Source of the DNA: Hypoxylon rubiginosum
Taxonomy: Eukaryota > Ascomycota > Sordariomycetes > Xylariales > Hypoxylaceae
NCBI GenBank assembly: GCA_902806565.1
Contig: CADCXA010000006.1
Coordinates: forward strand, 2,108,001-2,172,000
Reading direction: 5' to 3'
DNA: 64,000 nucleotides
In this document: positions 10,470 through 22,667 of the stretch, one piece after another
How the letters are laid out: the number at the start of each line of letters is the position of its first letter
Position numbering within the stretch: the first letter of the stretch is position 1
The notes under the pieces: model-generated
The model's input: only the letters and a program-made list of their open reading frames with translations
Told to the model about the DNA's origin: nothing
Database searches by the model: none
Position numbers and translations under genes: made by a program

Positions 10470-11444
10470 CTATAAGCCCTCGCCGGGCTTCGCGCACATC
10501 TTTTCTATAAACAGGGCTTCTAAGAATTTGCAGTACTGCACGGCGGGCAGGACGCCGCCCTCGTTGTCCTGCAGGATCTGCTCCAGGAGGTCGAACGACT
10601 GCTCCGTCTGCTCCTTGATAAGCCGCAGGCCGCTTCCCAGCATGGCTACTTGGTGTACCTCGTTTTCCGGCTTCTCGGGGTTGGGGGAGTTGAAGGGGTT
10701 AGCAGCGGTCGCAGCGCCGCCATCGGCAGCGGCAGCGGTATCGGCAGCGGCAGCATTAGCAGCTACTTTGCAGTCGAGTTCGTGCAACTCCTCCCACAGG
10801 TTCGTAATCCAGGCGTTTATCTCCTGCGAGCGCTGCATGATGTGCTTGGTGGTTATCTTCAGGCGCTCGAGCTTGGTTGGGTTATAGCCGGAGTCGACCA
10901 TGTCGGCCGCCTCTTTCTCGAGCGCGCAGGCGAAGCGCGCCAGGACTTTCATGTTGCTTCGTTGCTGTTCGGAGCTGGTTAGCTAATGTAGCTACCACGT
11001 AGGTAGGTGGCGAGAGGATAAGGATAAAGGGAGGCTGCCCCATTGTATATGATGTATGGCTTATTCGGTGTAAGGTTAGTAGGTACGGGGTCTCCTTACC
11101 ATGAATATATCGATGCCGTGAGGTATTGCTTGAAACCACCTGTTATTCTCTCGCGCTCTCGCAAGCATTATACATTTCCTCCGTGGATTATCTGGCGGAG
11201 GAATTCGTTGTAGCGTTATAATTTGTGGCTCCTCATCAGGCGTTACTTCTGGCTGCTGTGCGGGAGGTTGGACGGGAGGGGCAAATTCAGTAGTACTGAG
11301 TAGCCAGGTATCTTCTTTCTGCGGATGGTCGTGGTTGTGGTCGACGGCTAGCCATGAGGTTCCATCTCCGACCCAAACCCTTTTGGCTGGAGGTTGTCCG
11401 TCTGCTGGGCCCTGAATGGGACGTTTCGTGGGTAGGATAACCAT
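10470..11444 (-). CDS. Uncharacterised fungal protein, 279 aa, two exons
   Basis: I do not recognise the family. Exon 1 is 11444-11100 and exon 2 is 10964-10470; the intron 11099-10965 has a GTAAGG donor, a GCTAACC branch and the acceptor AACAG. It joins ...HGIDIFM to QRSNMKVLARFACALEK in frame (phase 0), which fuses two otherwise separate open frames. The N-terminal half is Pro/Gln-rich and basic at the start (LPTKRPIQG, PPAKRVWVG). The C-terminal half is helical, with probable coiled coils around KLERLKITTKHIMQRSQEIN and an Ala-rich stretch (about residues 180-195) before EQSFDLLEQILQD. No signal peptide or membrane segment is seen. The intron and the continuous reading support a real gene; the function is open. 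Confidence 0.55.
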
Positions 11445-14400
11445 GCTTGCTTGAAGAGGGATTTGAATGGGTATATGCCGAGTTCTAGTGGAATATATAT
11501 AGATAGTTGATAGTGATAGTGCTCGCGGGGATAGGGATATTCCAGTGAGCTCGAGAAGAATCGGGAGCGTCTATGAATGGGAAGCCTTAATCATCCAATG
11601 CTTCCAAGCTTTATGGGCATTGTAAGGTATTATGTTAAACATGAAAGGGGGGTATGTGCTCTGCTATGCTAGATGAGGACGATGAAATCGAGACTTTGCT
11701 ACCTATAGGTAGTTTTAGTCAAGAGGCGACTCATGGGAAACAGCACCTAATCTCTCATGAGTATGTGGCGGCTGCCTGCCTCTTATATACATCCCATTTG
11801 CACGCTATTCTTTGCACGTACGGCAGTCGTGACACATCGGTCCCAAAGTGTGCCTGTTCGCATCTAACTTATATTCATATTTAGTTCTCTAGGTAAATAT
11901 ATTAGCTATTGAACGCAAAGTATCCATGATTTGGGTTGTTGTATTTTGTATGGCATCATACCTGGTGTCTTCACTAGCAGCTTAATTATAAAACTCTGCT
12001 ATCGAGATGTTACTGTCAGGTATTCGTTCTGATCCTTTAAAGTGAGAAAAAGTGTAGCCTTGGCCCGCGTTCGACGGGCAGTCTTGTATTCATTCGGCTA
12101 GAACCAAGAAATAGAGTTTGACTTGCAAGCACTAGCATTTAAGCATAGTACTATATGTAGATATCTCCATAAGTCAATATGCCCATGTGTCAATATGTCC
12201 ATGTGCCCATGTGTCCGTGTATCCATGGTTTAGGGAATGAGAAAAAGTCACCTAGGGAAAGATTCTCACTATCCGTAGACTTGAAACATGACACATGCGG
12301 CTATCCATGGTAGAGGGCGACAATATATGATCGATAGCTGCGTTAGAGACGACGACGCTAGAGTTGACTATGCTTAAACGAGGTGCTTTATCTCATATGT
12401 AAACTATGGCCTTTGAAAAGAGCATTTGGTTCGGTAAGGAGGATTTCGATCTCACACAGCTCTAATCTGGATACGTAACTACCTAGGTATTTAGCTATAT
12501 CTAATCGATTCGACTCAACTTAACTCAAGGGATGGCATCTATACGCTCCCGTGAGACCGCAGTGTATTATGAGTATTCTCTCAGAGGCGTTACGATCCTT
12601 GAATCCGGCCTAGTTAACTCTCTTCTGATCGATAACGGGTAATGAGCAATGGTGAAATGAAAATAGTGCCAAGGTGACCAACCGAGTTAGAATCCTTCTA
12701 TGTTCTATACCCACAGGAAGAACCCGAGGCTTATTCTCAAAAGGATTCATTGTAAGCGGTGTCTTATCGTTAGAGAATACGTATAAACGTCGCTAGACTC
12801 TTCTTTCTAGGACACAGCCACTGCCGAGGATGAAGCGTCGAAAGCATCCATGTCCTCTTCGTACGACGATGCTTCAGCCGGGCAGACGTCAAGAGTGACA
12901 CGGCCGAGACGAGAACAAGACTAGAAAGACGAGCACGGAATCGGATGTGAAGTCGAAACAAGACTTCAAGGTCGAACCGTTCCGGCCGCTGCCACTCCCA
13001 CCTCGTCCGCCCAATAAGGGAATGGTCGGGCCGTTTACCTGAAACCCTTACCTTAGGTACCTACCAACGCATCTTCGTACTATGTATGTAAGCGCCAGAC
13101 TCGGGCCAGCTTTCTGCAGCCGGAGAAACTCAGTGTACCTAACCTGCCTACACAAGGCTGTTTTCAGCTACGGGGGTTAGAGAGGATCTTGGCAAGCATC
13201 GGGATCCAATGGTGTTCGCTGGACCACGGATGGCATATATGTACCTTTTGCTGAGTTGTCAGGTTGTCAGCCATGTATCACTATCACTGCCTGTACACGG
13301 CTGTTCTGTTTTGATTTACACGTGTGACGTGCTCGATAGAAGTCGACCTTTGCATTGCATGGGCAGTTTAGTAATTAGGTTCTCGGTATGTCACGGCGGC
13401 AGCCTGGTAGATGCCGAATATTTCATCAACGGCTACGCATTCGAGCTGTTATTAGTATGTACTTCGTAAATGAGAGTTGGTTAGTCTTTAGTACCTTAGT
13501 TCGAACTTGGGTGATCCTAGACATTTTTATCTTATAAAACAGGTAAGAAAAAGCCAATTCGGTAGACCAAGACTCTGGTCTCAGGAGGTGTCACAGGTAC
13601 AATAACTTGCAAAATATAGCCCTGGACCTCGACCTCTTGGCTTTTCGATGGGGAGCTGGAGAGATCTAGCTAAGTGGAAAAAATCAATTCCCGAGCCGGC
13701 ATGAGCATGGATTGGATCCATTTAATCTTTCTTAGGTCTAGGTACGGATGTACATGTAACCTCGATCTCGACTCTTCTCTCGGCCTTTTTTTTCTGTCTG
13801 TTTATTGACCTGAGGCTGGGCAAGCCTCGTCGAGTGGTCGAGCTGTCGAACTCGTCAAAAGATTGAAAAGCAGACAAAGACTTCCTAAATTAGCGCAAGG
13901 AATTGATCTAGAATCACCCGTAGCTTGATTTAGATGCATGTAGGTATGCATCACTTTGTCAGGTGCTTGAACAAATGCATTGTTTGCAGCAACTCGTTGC
14001 GTTTTTATCAGACAGTTCAGGTCAAGTTTGGGTCAGCCGGATCTTCGCGTCCCTTCAGAGCTGGTTAGCGATGGTCGATCATTAATGCGTCGCTTGTGAC
14101 CGTTTTAGTGCACGAGAGGGACAGCCGTCCAGCCGTCCAGCCGTCCCGTCTCCTTAATCGAATCTATTTCAGGCCGTATGTAGACGATAGGCGTAGACAT
14201 CGGATACATACCTATGTACCTGGGTATGTTTGGAAGAGATCCCTTCATTAATACGACGAGAATAGTGGAATTCATGACTCAGGAAATAGATCTCTATTAG
14301 AGCCGGTATTGCTTCTTTTATTGCTAACGATCTGGCTGTCTGGCAAATCCGGAGGTCTGCTGTGTGTGTACATACATAAATGTAGTAGAGAGATCTCCTG

Positions 14401-15404
14401 AACTAGGGGGTCCGGGGTCAAGCTTACGGCGTGCCCGATACTGCCACTTGCGGATGGATGTACCTTGCATAATGTATCTATTGATATACTCAGATTACTG
14501 GGGATTTCATGGCTGTCGACCATTAGTAGTAGTATATCGACATGAACGTGAATTCTTGTTGTTATTTATCTTATTTTATCTTATCTGATATTCAAATAAC
14601 TAACAACTTCATCATCAACAAAGCAATCATGATTGCTTCTTGGAACTTTTCTGTTGGAATTCGATACCCCTGACCGAGAGAAACGAGCCTCCGCCCCGCC
14701 AATTGCCCACTGCCCCAGTGCCCAGCCAAATCACTGCCCGCTTTCAGTAAAGCCTCTTGCTGTGGCAGTGATTCAGGGATATAGAAGGGTGGTCCTAGCA
14801 CCACGTCTAATTACCTAAGCCCCGCCTAAAATACGCATTTGCAATTTGGGTTAGCGACGAGTACCTAAGAATACCCTAATTCCACTGCTGGACTGCACCG
14901 ATTACACCGTATTAATAGGTACAATACCCAAAGTACCTTAGACCTAAAAAGGCCGCGGCGCAGTGTGGATACCCATCACCCTTCTGCACTTATACCGCTG
15001 GGTAACTCCTGGGCAACTGGAACTGGGCGAAACTGTGCTGGGCCACTTTGAGCCACTGCCGTTCCCCGACCGCTTCTCCCCAAATTTCTCCCTTTCTGAT
15101 CTTCAACTTCTTCGTCCTCAATCCGTCCCGACCGATCAATTCCAACTGCCAGCTCCTGGGAAGGGTTAACTAAAATCCAAAAGTTCGATAACTCGAGTCC
15201 GTCTCAATCCGTAATAACTCGAGGGATGAGCTTTCGGGTTTCCTGATCCATTCGGGTATCTGTCGATACTCCAGTCGGATTCAGCATCTCTCCGTTCTCC
15301 TGAAGGCTGAAGGCTGAAGCCCTTCCGACCGTGCAACTCTCTCAATCCGCCGTTACCGACCCCAAATCCTCTCAACGGCGACCGACTTTCCACCTTAGCC
15401 CACG
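11445..15404. other. Gene-free stretch of about 4 kb
   Basis: I see no supportable gene on either strand. It contains a run of CATGTG/TGTCC words near 12180-12225, a CCTTAGGTACCTACC word near 13052-13068, three AGCCGTCC units near 14128-14150 and a TTATC-rich patch near 14565-14585. The last 400 bases (CT-rich, with ACTACC/TCCC words) should be promoter and leader of the casein kinase gene. Confidence 0.5.
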
Positions 15405-16968
15405 ATGGCGTCTTCTTCATCAAACGTCGTCGGTGTCCACTACCGGGTCGGAAAGAAGATTGGCGAAGGGTCATTTGGTGTAATTTTCGAGGGCACGAAC
15501 TTGTTGAACAACCAACAAGTGGCCATCAAGTTTGTGAGTAGACTTGCTCTGCTTTTGCTTTATCCTTGACGGACTATTCACCTTTGCTGTTTTCCAACGA
15601 CCTTGCACCCTTTTAGCAAGACCTATTCTAATTGACTGTAACCTATAGGAGCCGCGAAAGAGTGATGCGCCGCAATTGCGAGATGAATACCGCACTTATA
15701 AGATACTCGTCGGGTGCCGTAAGTCATTGCACACTGCATCCTTATTCGAGGCCTATGTAACTGACAACGTTCCTTCACAGCTGGCATTCCTAATGTTTAT
15801 TACTTTGGCCAAGAAGGCCTCCACAACATCCTAGTTATAGATCTGCTTGGACCTTCCTTGGAGGATCTGTTTGATCACTGCAACCGAAGATTCTCTATCA
15901 AGACCGTTGTGATGGTGGCCAAGCAAATGGTATGTCGTTGCGTCGTGCTTTCAATTAGTTTTATCTCAGGCTAAACCAATATCCTAGCTTTCCCGAGTGC
16001 AAACGATTCACGAAAAGAACCTCATCTACCGCGACATCAAACCCGACAATTTCCTGATCGGCCGACCCGGCACCAAGGCTGCCAACGTGATTCACGTCGT
16101 GGACTTTGGTATGGCCAAGCAGTACCGAGATCCGAAGACGAAGCAGCACATTCCGTATCGAGAGCGAAAATCCCTGTCCGGAACTGCCCGGTACATGAGC
16201 ATCAACACCCACTTGGGACGTGAGCAATCGAGACGAGATGACCTGGAAGCACTCGGCCATGTATTCATGTATTTCCTACGGGGTGGATTGCCGTGGCAAG
16301 GCCTCAAGGCTGCGACGAACAAGCAGAAGTATGAGAAGATTGGCGAGAAGAAGCAGACAACACCGATCAAGGATCTATGCGAAGGTTTCCCGGAAGAGTT
16401 TAGCAAATACCTAACCTACGTACGAAACCTTGGCTTCGAGGATACCCCCGACTACGACTACCTGCGCGAACTATTCACCCAGGCTCTCAAGAATACGGGC
16501 GAAGTAGAAGATGGCGAGTACGACTGGATGAAGATCAGCAAGGAATCTTCCAAGGGTTGGGATGCTATGCATAAGCCGGGCCCTTATCACAACCCAAACA
16601 AAGCACCGGGCATCTCTGCCAGAGAGCTGCACAATCAATCCCGTGCGAACACTCCTGGCGGCCTAACTCACGAGCGTTTAAACGCCGCGCAGCCCCCACC
16701 TCCGTCTCCGGCGAGGCCGACGGACAAGCGCCGGCAAAACGCGCCCGGCGCCTTGACAACGCAGCGAGGTAGCGCGGTGGGGGGTCTCCGGGACATGTCT
16801 ACTCCAACCCCTTCGACTCAAGCTCAGTTCCAGAACAGCAACCAAAACCTGCCGCCGAGAATGGCGCCACCGGGCGCTTTAGGATCACCCGGAGCTGCCA
16901 ACGGAAGACCGCTGGAACCCCAACCAACAGGGTTCCAGAAGTTCATGAAGGTTCTCTGCTGCGGTTAG
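15405..16968 (+). CDS. YCK1: Casein kinase 1, Yck-type, lipid-anchored, 442 aa
   Basis: Ser/Thr kinase. Exons are 15405-15533, 15649-15718, 15781-15929 and 15988-16968, all with GT..AG introns. The Gly loop is GEGSFG (about residues 20-25), the ATP lysine is K42 in VAIKF, the catalytic loop is YRDIKPDN (CK1 form of HRD), the Mg motif is [10 protein letters not shown] and [15 protein letters not shown] is the CK1 activation segment. After the kinase domain comes a Pro/Gln/Ser-rich tail ending FMKVLCCG. The cysteine pair near the C-terminus is the hallmark of plasma-membrane Yck1/Yck2 kinases (palmitoylation), rather than of nuclear Hrr25/CK1-delta. In yeast these kinases act in glucose signalling, endocytosis and polarity. 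Kinase class certain; the Yck subgroup is inferred from the tail and the [22 protein letters not shown] segments. Confidence 0.93.
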
Positions 16969-18247
16969 TAAAGATACTATTCCCTAATCGCCGGGCAATG
17001 CTTACGAGTCCTATAGGTTAAACACGTTTTACGATGACATGCTAGCGATTTCATATAGACTAGAGTTATTGGAAGTCCTCTGCGCCGGTTTATACTACCC
17101 TTAATACACCCTGGTTCCTTACTACGCTTTGGACTATTTGTCTGCCGGTACGGATTCTAGCCGCCTTCCAAATCTCGGATGCCAACCTGGCGTGAACATC
17201 ACTGTCACTCGAATTTTGTGACTAATCATCACCAACCCTTCGGAACGTGTACCGCAGCGCAGGTTGTCCATCTCCATTCCAAGCAAAACTTCAACGAAAT
17301 AGTTGGAAGACGACACCTGCGCACCTGAGTTCCCGTTTGGATCCAGGCTTGGCGCAGACCGAGATACGAACAAATAATACTTTTTCTTTCACGACTCTCG
17401 TTTTGATGAGATAGATACAAGGCTGTTTAATCAGTAAAGCACAGCACAGCACGGCGATGGCGGGGATATTGAACTGTTGGCGAGCATTGGGATCGGGTTT
17501 CGTATTTTCTGTCATCCGTCCCCCTTTTATACACCATTCGTAATAAAGAGGAGAGAGAGTTGGGGAGTACCCGAGTGCTGGGATTGTGTATGAAGCAGAA
17601 AGCAGTACATGGAAATGGAGAGTGCAGAGCGGCTATAGTAAGGCGGATCTCGCAGAGAAGATGCACGAGAAAGAACTCTGGGTTTCGCGTTGGTAGAGGG
17701 GGCATAGGACAAAAAGACTCGATAATGATTTCAATGCTGATGTGTGAATCGCATTGTGACTTGAGCTGACAAGGAATATGTTGAAATTGAGGTCGTGTCT
17801 TGCCTGTACGATGTCGGGGATTGTGAGATACCTTTTCAGGAGTGCTACCGAATTGTACAATGGAATCGAGATGGCAAGACTAATAAGGGGTTTTAGAAGA
17901 AACAATGCTGCTCTATTCTGTGATTCTACAATGACATGCAAATACATGTGCCATGAACAAGGCCAGCGAAGCCTGGTTAGCAGTTCATGTGTCCTGTTCA
18001 ATATGGATATGTAAGGCTGCTATCAATACATCAGTATACAGCAGACCGTTCCAGTAAATTACACCCTGGAGCTATCATCCTGTCTCTGAATGATATTCTC
18101 GCGAGTCTACCGTAGTGACTGCTTTAACCGTGATTAGCTGCTACTGCTGCTACTTCAATGCCTACGCCGTCAAAACCAAAACTCCCTCTCCCCCCTATTT
18201 TGGGCCAACCAACCAATACATCCATCGCCTTGCCTCCCCCACGGGAC
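16969..18247. other. Intergenic between convergent genes
   Basis: 3' flanks of the kinase and the p24 gene, about 1.3 kb. No supported gene or RNA; the open frames here look random in composition. Confidence 0.5.
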
Positions 18248-19241
18248 CTAAGTAAGTTTCTGCTTAATGAAGAAGGACCGGAGATGGGATAGCTGCCACG
18301 CGCAGGTGATGCCGAGGACGACGACCTGGATGAACATCCACCGCACGACGCGCGAGTTGGTGGACTCGGACTGGTCTCTAAATTCGGCTTCCCGTTCCTG
18401 TTTGGGTGTCAGCTTTTGCGTGATCTGATTTTTTGTACGTGGCATGACAGCTTCAATAACCGGTGTCATGCTACTACATTCATCTAATGAACTGCCCAGC
18501 ACCTAACCGCACCGCCCCCTTTTCAACCTAAACTGTAGAATGACCCAACTAATGACAAAAAAAAAAAGAAAAGGAAATGAAAAAAGAGGAGGGAGAGGGG
18601 AAGAGACGAAAGACGTACGCGCTGGAAGATCTGCTCGCGGCGGATGTCGAGGAGGCGGGCGTTGAGGTCGCGGACGCGCTGGGCGATGTCGACGAGCTTG
18701 GTCTTGTCGGTGGACTCGATCTCGCTGGAGCCGATGGCGAGGTCGAGGGAGAGGCGGATGCCGCCGTTGGGCTGGAGGACGCTGAGCCAGTTGGCGCGGC
18801 CGCTGCTGCTGCTGGGCGTGAAGCAGATCTTGTGCTCGCCCGCGTCCGCCGCCGTGAAGGTGAACCGGCCCGACGACTTGCCCCGCTGCGAGACTACCCG
18901 GTGCTCGTTGTCGAACATCTCCTGTTGTAAAACGATGTGTTAGTACGGTACGGTAGCTTCTCCTATCAGGGGTTCTTGCAATCCCGGGGTCGATCGATGG
19001 TTGGTTGATAGATGGATAGGGGAAGGGGGGAACTAACATCGACCGAGATGTAGATGCTGATGCCGTCATGCTTCGCCCAGGCATTCGTGTTGTCGTCCCA
19101 CTCCTCCGCCGTGTAGTGACCGACCACCAAGGTGTCCTTCGGCAGCTCCTCGAAGAAGCACTTGGCGGACGTGCCGTCGAGGAAGAAGTACAGCGCGTGG
19201 GCGACGGAGCCCAGCATCAGCAAGGGGAGTAGCAACCTCAT
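18248..19241 (-). CDS. ERP1: p24-family cargo receptor, Erp1/alpha type, 218 aa
   Basis: Type I membrane protein that cycles between ER and Golgi and helps package cargo (including GPI-anchored proteins) into COPII vesicles. Exons on the minus strand are 19241-19038, 18921-18619 and 18397-18248, all phase 0, with GTTAGT, GTACGT donors and AACAG acceptors (branch ACTAAC in intron 1). Residues 1-16 are a signal peptide (MRLLLPLLMLGSVAHA). The GOLD domain opens LYFFLDGTSAKCFFEELPKD, the alpha-subfamily pattern, and includes FTFTAADAGEHKICF. A coiled coil follows, then a membrane segment (WMFIQVVVLGITCAWQLSHL) and a short tail FFIKQKLT with the FF export motif and lysines at -3 and -5 for COPI. 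It is divergent from SWC4. Confidence 0.9.
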
Positions 19242-19988
19242 GGTTCCCGGCGGCCGTCGTTCTCGATTTGGACCTTCTCGTCAGGTATAAAAAAACCGTA
19301 GGTATTCGAGTGGGGATCGGCTTCGTGGGGTCGGTGTGTTGGATTGGAGACGTTGCGTTTGCTTGTATTGTACACACTCAAATCGGCGTTGTAGAGCTTC
19401 GCGGGATTCCCAAGGTGCCACGTTCGAAAAAATGGCCAGTGGCAGGGGTTAGGGATGCGTTACAGTGGTCAGTGGTACCTAGCGCAAAGGTCCGTCTTGG
19501 CTGGACTATGGGTACAGGGTACATCGATAAAGCCTCCAGCTGCCAGCTGCCAGCAGGGTAGACAGCAGGGCAGTTAACTTGTTTGTATCACGTGCCAGAT
19601 GCCGGGGACAACTGTCGTAATCCGTAATCCTTCTTTACCAATATGCTTGTTTAACGCATAATTCTTCAATTAATCTCAACCGTTAATCGTTGCTCGTCTC
19701 AATCAATTTTACACCACCACGAACGAGCTATGACGGGTCGGTTTTCGGTCGACGATTTAGCCTCATCAATCGGAATGCATCAAATCCAACGCGTCACAGG
19801 CAGTTTTTTATCAAGGGCGACTTATGTAAGATTATTCTGCGTTAATACGCATACCATTTAATCCTAGAGCTTTTCCGACCGCTGCCGCCTTCTCGAACTT
19901 TCCACCCAACGCTTCTCTATCCTGCTAGTCGCTTTGGCAATAGGCAAACTCGGCACACTTCGTTCGTCGCTCGTCGTTTGCGTTGACC
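19242..19988. promoter_or_regulatory. Shared divergent promoter, p24 gene / SWC4
   Basis: A 747-bp intergenic region between two start codons facing away from each other, so it must hold both promoters. CT-rich blocks lie just before SWC4 (about 19870-19925). No individual factor site is claimed. Confidence 0.5.
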
Positions 19989-21863
19989 ATGGCTTCGCAC
20001 GACGTTCGCGACGTCCTCAATCTACCGCTTGAGAACGCCGCTAGGCCAGCTAAGAAATTAAAGAACAACTTTCCGCGACCGAGTTTGAAGGGTTTGGCGA
20101 GGGAGGTGCAGAATCTAGGGGGCGACAATCCTATCGCCATCGTTCCAGAATTATCTACCTTCAAGAAGCGACGGTTCGGTAGTAGGAAGCCTGCGGCAAG
20201 ATGGGAGCTACGACCCTTCCGCAACTCGGCGCGAGACGACCAGTCGATGCATTTGCGACATTGGAGGAAGCAGACGGAAGACCAGGTAAGAGCACAGGAA
20301 AGTCAAAATGGAGAGAACGGGGCCGACCAGGAGAGCAAGTCGGAGCAGCTTGACGACTCGACGTTTGCCAAGTTCAATGTGCAAGTCGACGTCCCACAGT
20401 ATAGCGATGACCAATACAACTCCAACCTGAACAGTAAGGACTGGACGAAGGACGAGACAGACTATTTATTTAGTCTGGTTAGGGATTTCGATCTTCGGTG
20501 GCCGCTGATATGGGATCGGTATGAATACCAGCCTAAGCTGCCCGACAAAGTAACAAATGGAGAGGGGGCGGATAGGACAGACCCTAATACCGCTGTGGTC
20601 CCAGCTCCTAAAGTTCGAACTCTAGAGGATTTAAAGTCTCGATATTACGAGGTGGCGGCGAAGATGATGGTGGTGCAGAAACCCGTCCAATACATGACCC
20701 AACCTGAGTTTGCGCTTCACGAGGTCATGGCGAATTTCAACCCGATAGCAGAGACACAACGCAAGAAATTTGCAGCGGACGCCATGTCAAGATCTAGGGA
20801 CGAGGCTCAGGAAGAGGAACTACTCGTTATCGAAGTACGGCGAATTCTGGCCCGCCAAGAAAGGCTTAACCAAGAACGCCGTGAACTTTATAACCGCCTC
20901 GATTACCCCCAAACAGAACAGGATATCAATGCGTTTAAATCTAGTGCTGGGCTGCAAACACTTCTACAAAACCTCATGAATATCGACAAGACCAAGAAAC
21001 GCAAGTCACTTATGGAGGCCAACGGAGTGAACACGCCAGCATCGGCCCATCCCTCAGGCCACCCTAACTCTACACCTATATCAGAAACCCGTCGAGAGAG
21101 CATCGCCGCATCCACAAGTGGCCATCGCGATTCCATCGGCGGCAGCGAGCGACCAGAGCGGCCCGCCAAGAAAGGAGTTCAGCCCGAACGCAAAAAGCTT
21201 AGCGAGCAGGAAGAGCAGATCTACGGCGTGTCGCACCATGACCGGCTACCGTCAGGTCCGACTTTCCGCTACGAGCGTATTAATAAGATCCTTACGACGA
21301 AGAGCAACGCGCAACACCAACGAATCACCAACACTCTGACCGAGCTTGACATCCCTAGCCGACTCAACATGCCCACGAGGGCCGTAGTCGAGGAGATGGA
21401 GAAGCTACTCAGTTCTATCGGCATCCTCCTTGATATGCGCAAGATGAACGACAAGATAGACGCCGAGATCCGACTGGAGAAAGCCAAGAAGGCGGAACGC
21501 GAGAAGATGATGGGGCCCGCCAAGACGGAGCCGGAGGTCAAGGCGGCCGAGTCGGGATTCGCGAAGGTTAACGGCGACGCGAAGAAGGGCGAGGGTGCCG
21601 CAAACGCAACTCACGGAACCTTCAACGGAGGTTCTGCCAACGCGGCTGCTGCCGAGACGCTCAATGGCGACGTCCCTGCTACTAACGGAATGACCAACCA
21701 CGAAGTCCATGGCAATGGCACAGCTGTGACCGGGAATGGTGTCACGAGCGAATCTACAGGAGACAAGGGCACGAGACCGGGCAGTAGCAATTATGGTCGC
21801 AAGCGGAGCGCGAGCGTGCTGAGTGCTACCAGCGATAAGAGCAGCAAGAGACAGAAGAAGTAG
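19989..21863 (+). CDS. SWC4: SWC4/EAF2 (DMAP1 family), chromatin complex subunit, 624 aa
   Basis: Subunit shared by the SWR1 (H2A.Z deposition) and NuA4 (histone acetylation) complexes; nuclear. Single exon from ATG 19989 (context GACCATGG). The start MASHDVRDVLNLP is the family N-terminus; residues about 60-80 (FKKRRFGSRKPAARWELRPF) are the conserved basic/aromatic patch. A SANT-like domain follows at about 150-180 (WTKDETDYLFSLVRDFDLRW, then PLIWDRY). Further on are a DMAP1-type coiled coil (EVRRILARQERLNQERRELY) and a conserved C-terminal helix region (PTRAVVEEMEKLLSSIGILL). The tail is Asn/Gly/Ala-rich and ends with basic KRQKK, a likely nuclear signal. Length is usual for Pezizomycotina. 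Confidence 0.95.
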   Translation: MASHDVRDVLNLPLENAARPAKKLKNNFPRPSLKGLAREVQNLGGDNPIAIVPELSTFKKRRFGSRKPAARWELRPFRNSARDDQSMHLRHWRKQTEDQVRAQESQNGENGADQESKSEQLDDSTFAKFNVQVDVPQYSDDQYNSNLNSKDWTKDETDYLFSLVRDFDLRWPLIWDRYEYQPKLPDKVTNGEGADRTDPNTAVVPAPKVRTLEDLKSRYYEVAAKMMVVQKPVQYMTQPEFALHEVMANFNPIAETQRKKFAADAMSRSRDEAQEEELLVIEVRRILARQERLNQERRELYNRLDYPQTEQDINAFKSSAGLQTLLQNLMNIDKTKKRKSLMEANGVNTPASAHPSGHPNSTPISETRRESIAASTSGHRDSIGGSERPERPAKKGVQPERKKLSEQEEQIYGVSHHDRLPSGPTFRYERINKILTTKSNAQHQRITNTLTELDIPSRLNMPTRAVVEEMEKLLSSIGILLDMRKMNDKIDAEIRLEKAKKAEREKMMGPAKTEPEVKAAESGFAKVNGDAKKGEGAANATHGTFNGGSANAAAAETLNGDVPATNGMTNHEVHGNGTAVTGNGVTSESTGDKGTRPGSSNYGRKRSASVLSATSDKSSKRQKK

Positions 21864-22500
21864 TAGTATCTGTTACGGGGGTGGAAAGCTACAAAATTAT
21901 GGACCTAGGGTTGGGTTCTGAGACATGAATAATTAGTCGCCAATCGCTACTGTATGCTAGTATTCCGTTTCAATTGTTGAAGATGGAGAAGATAATACAA
22001 ATTATCCCCCTCGTTGCTTAAAACATGACTACTTCTCAGCTGATATGAAGCGTGCCATGATTAAATTGATCAGGGTTAGGGGATGACCGTACCGTAACTT
22101 TCCCTCTGCTACACTAGAAAGGGGTTCGTCTGGTCCTTGCTCCTGTTCTGTGATCTACTGAAGTTTCCCCTATATCATTACTGTAGCCGTGAGCCAGGTA
22201 CCTGATATACCTCTTAGGTAGTCCTCTTTTAGGGGATATCTGAAGATTCATCAGCACCACTTCAGCTGAGAATAAGACTCTATCCGGTCCTTGACTAGCG
22301 ACGTGATGTGTATGTGCCAGTATGATACGCTGTGAGTTAAAGCTAAGCTAGCGGGAGGAATGAAGCACAAAGACGTATGTATTCACCGGCGGTGAGCTCT
22401 CGGCGGGTAGGTAGACGTTATATTCTCTCATAGGAACGGCAATCCCTATCGCCACTTTCCGCTCGCTTTCATGTGCCGGCTAGTATAGGGAGTAAAGTAG
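21864..22500. other. Intergenic, 3' of SWC4
   Basis: No gene supported. It contains an AGGTACCTGATATACC word near 22196. The tRNA-Glu gene starts at its end. Confidence 0.5.
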
Positions 22501-22572
22501 TCCGGCATAGTGTAACGGCTAACATACCTCGCTTTCACCGAGGAGCTCGGGGTTCGACTCCTTGTGCCGGAG
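22501..22572 (+). tRNA. tRNA-Glu (anticodon TTC)
   Basis: Complete 72-nt cloverleaf without intron. The acceptor stem is TCCGGCA/TGCCGGA (7 bp). The anticodon arm is CCTCG-CTTTCAC-CGAGG, giving anticodon TTC. The T-arm is CGGGG-TTCGACT-CCTTG (B-box), with a G discriminator and no encoded CCA. A T-rich Pol III stop follows (TTTCTTTT). Internal A- and B-boxes are both present. Confidence 0.93.
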
Positions 22573-22631
22573 CCATTTCTTTTGGCGCTTAGTCGTGCTA
22601 CGTGTGTCAAATTCTTGTTTTTCCTACCGAG

Positions 22632-22667
<36 letters not shown>

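Noticed and set aside
15405..16968. Hrr25/CK1-delta (clock-type) kinase
   Set aside because: The C-terminal Cys pair and the [13 protein letters not shown] segments fit the Yck subgroup better.
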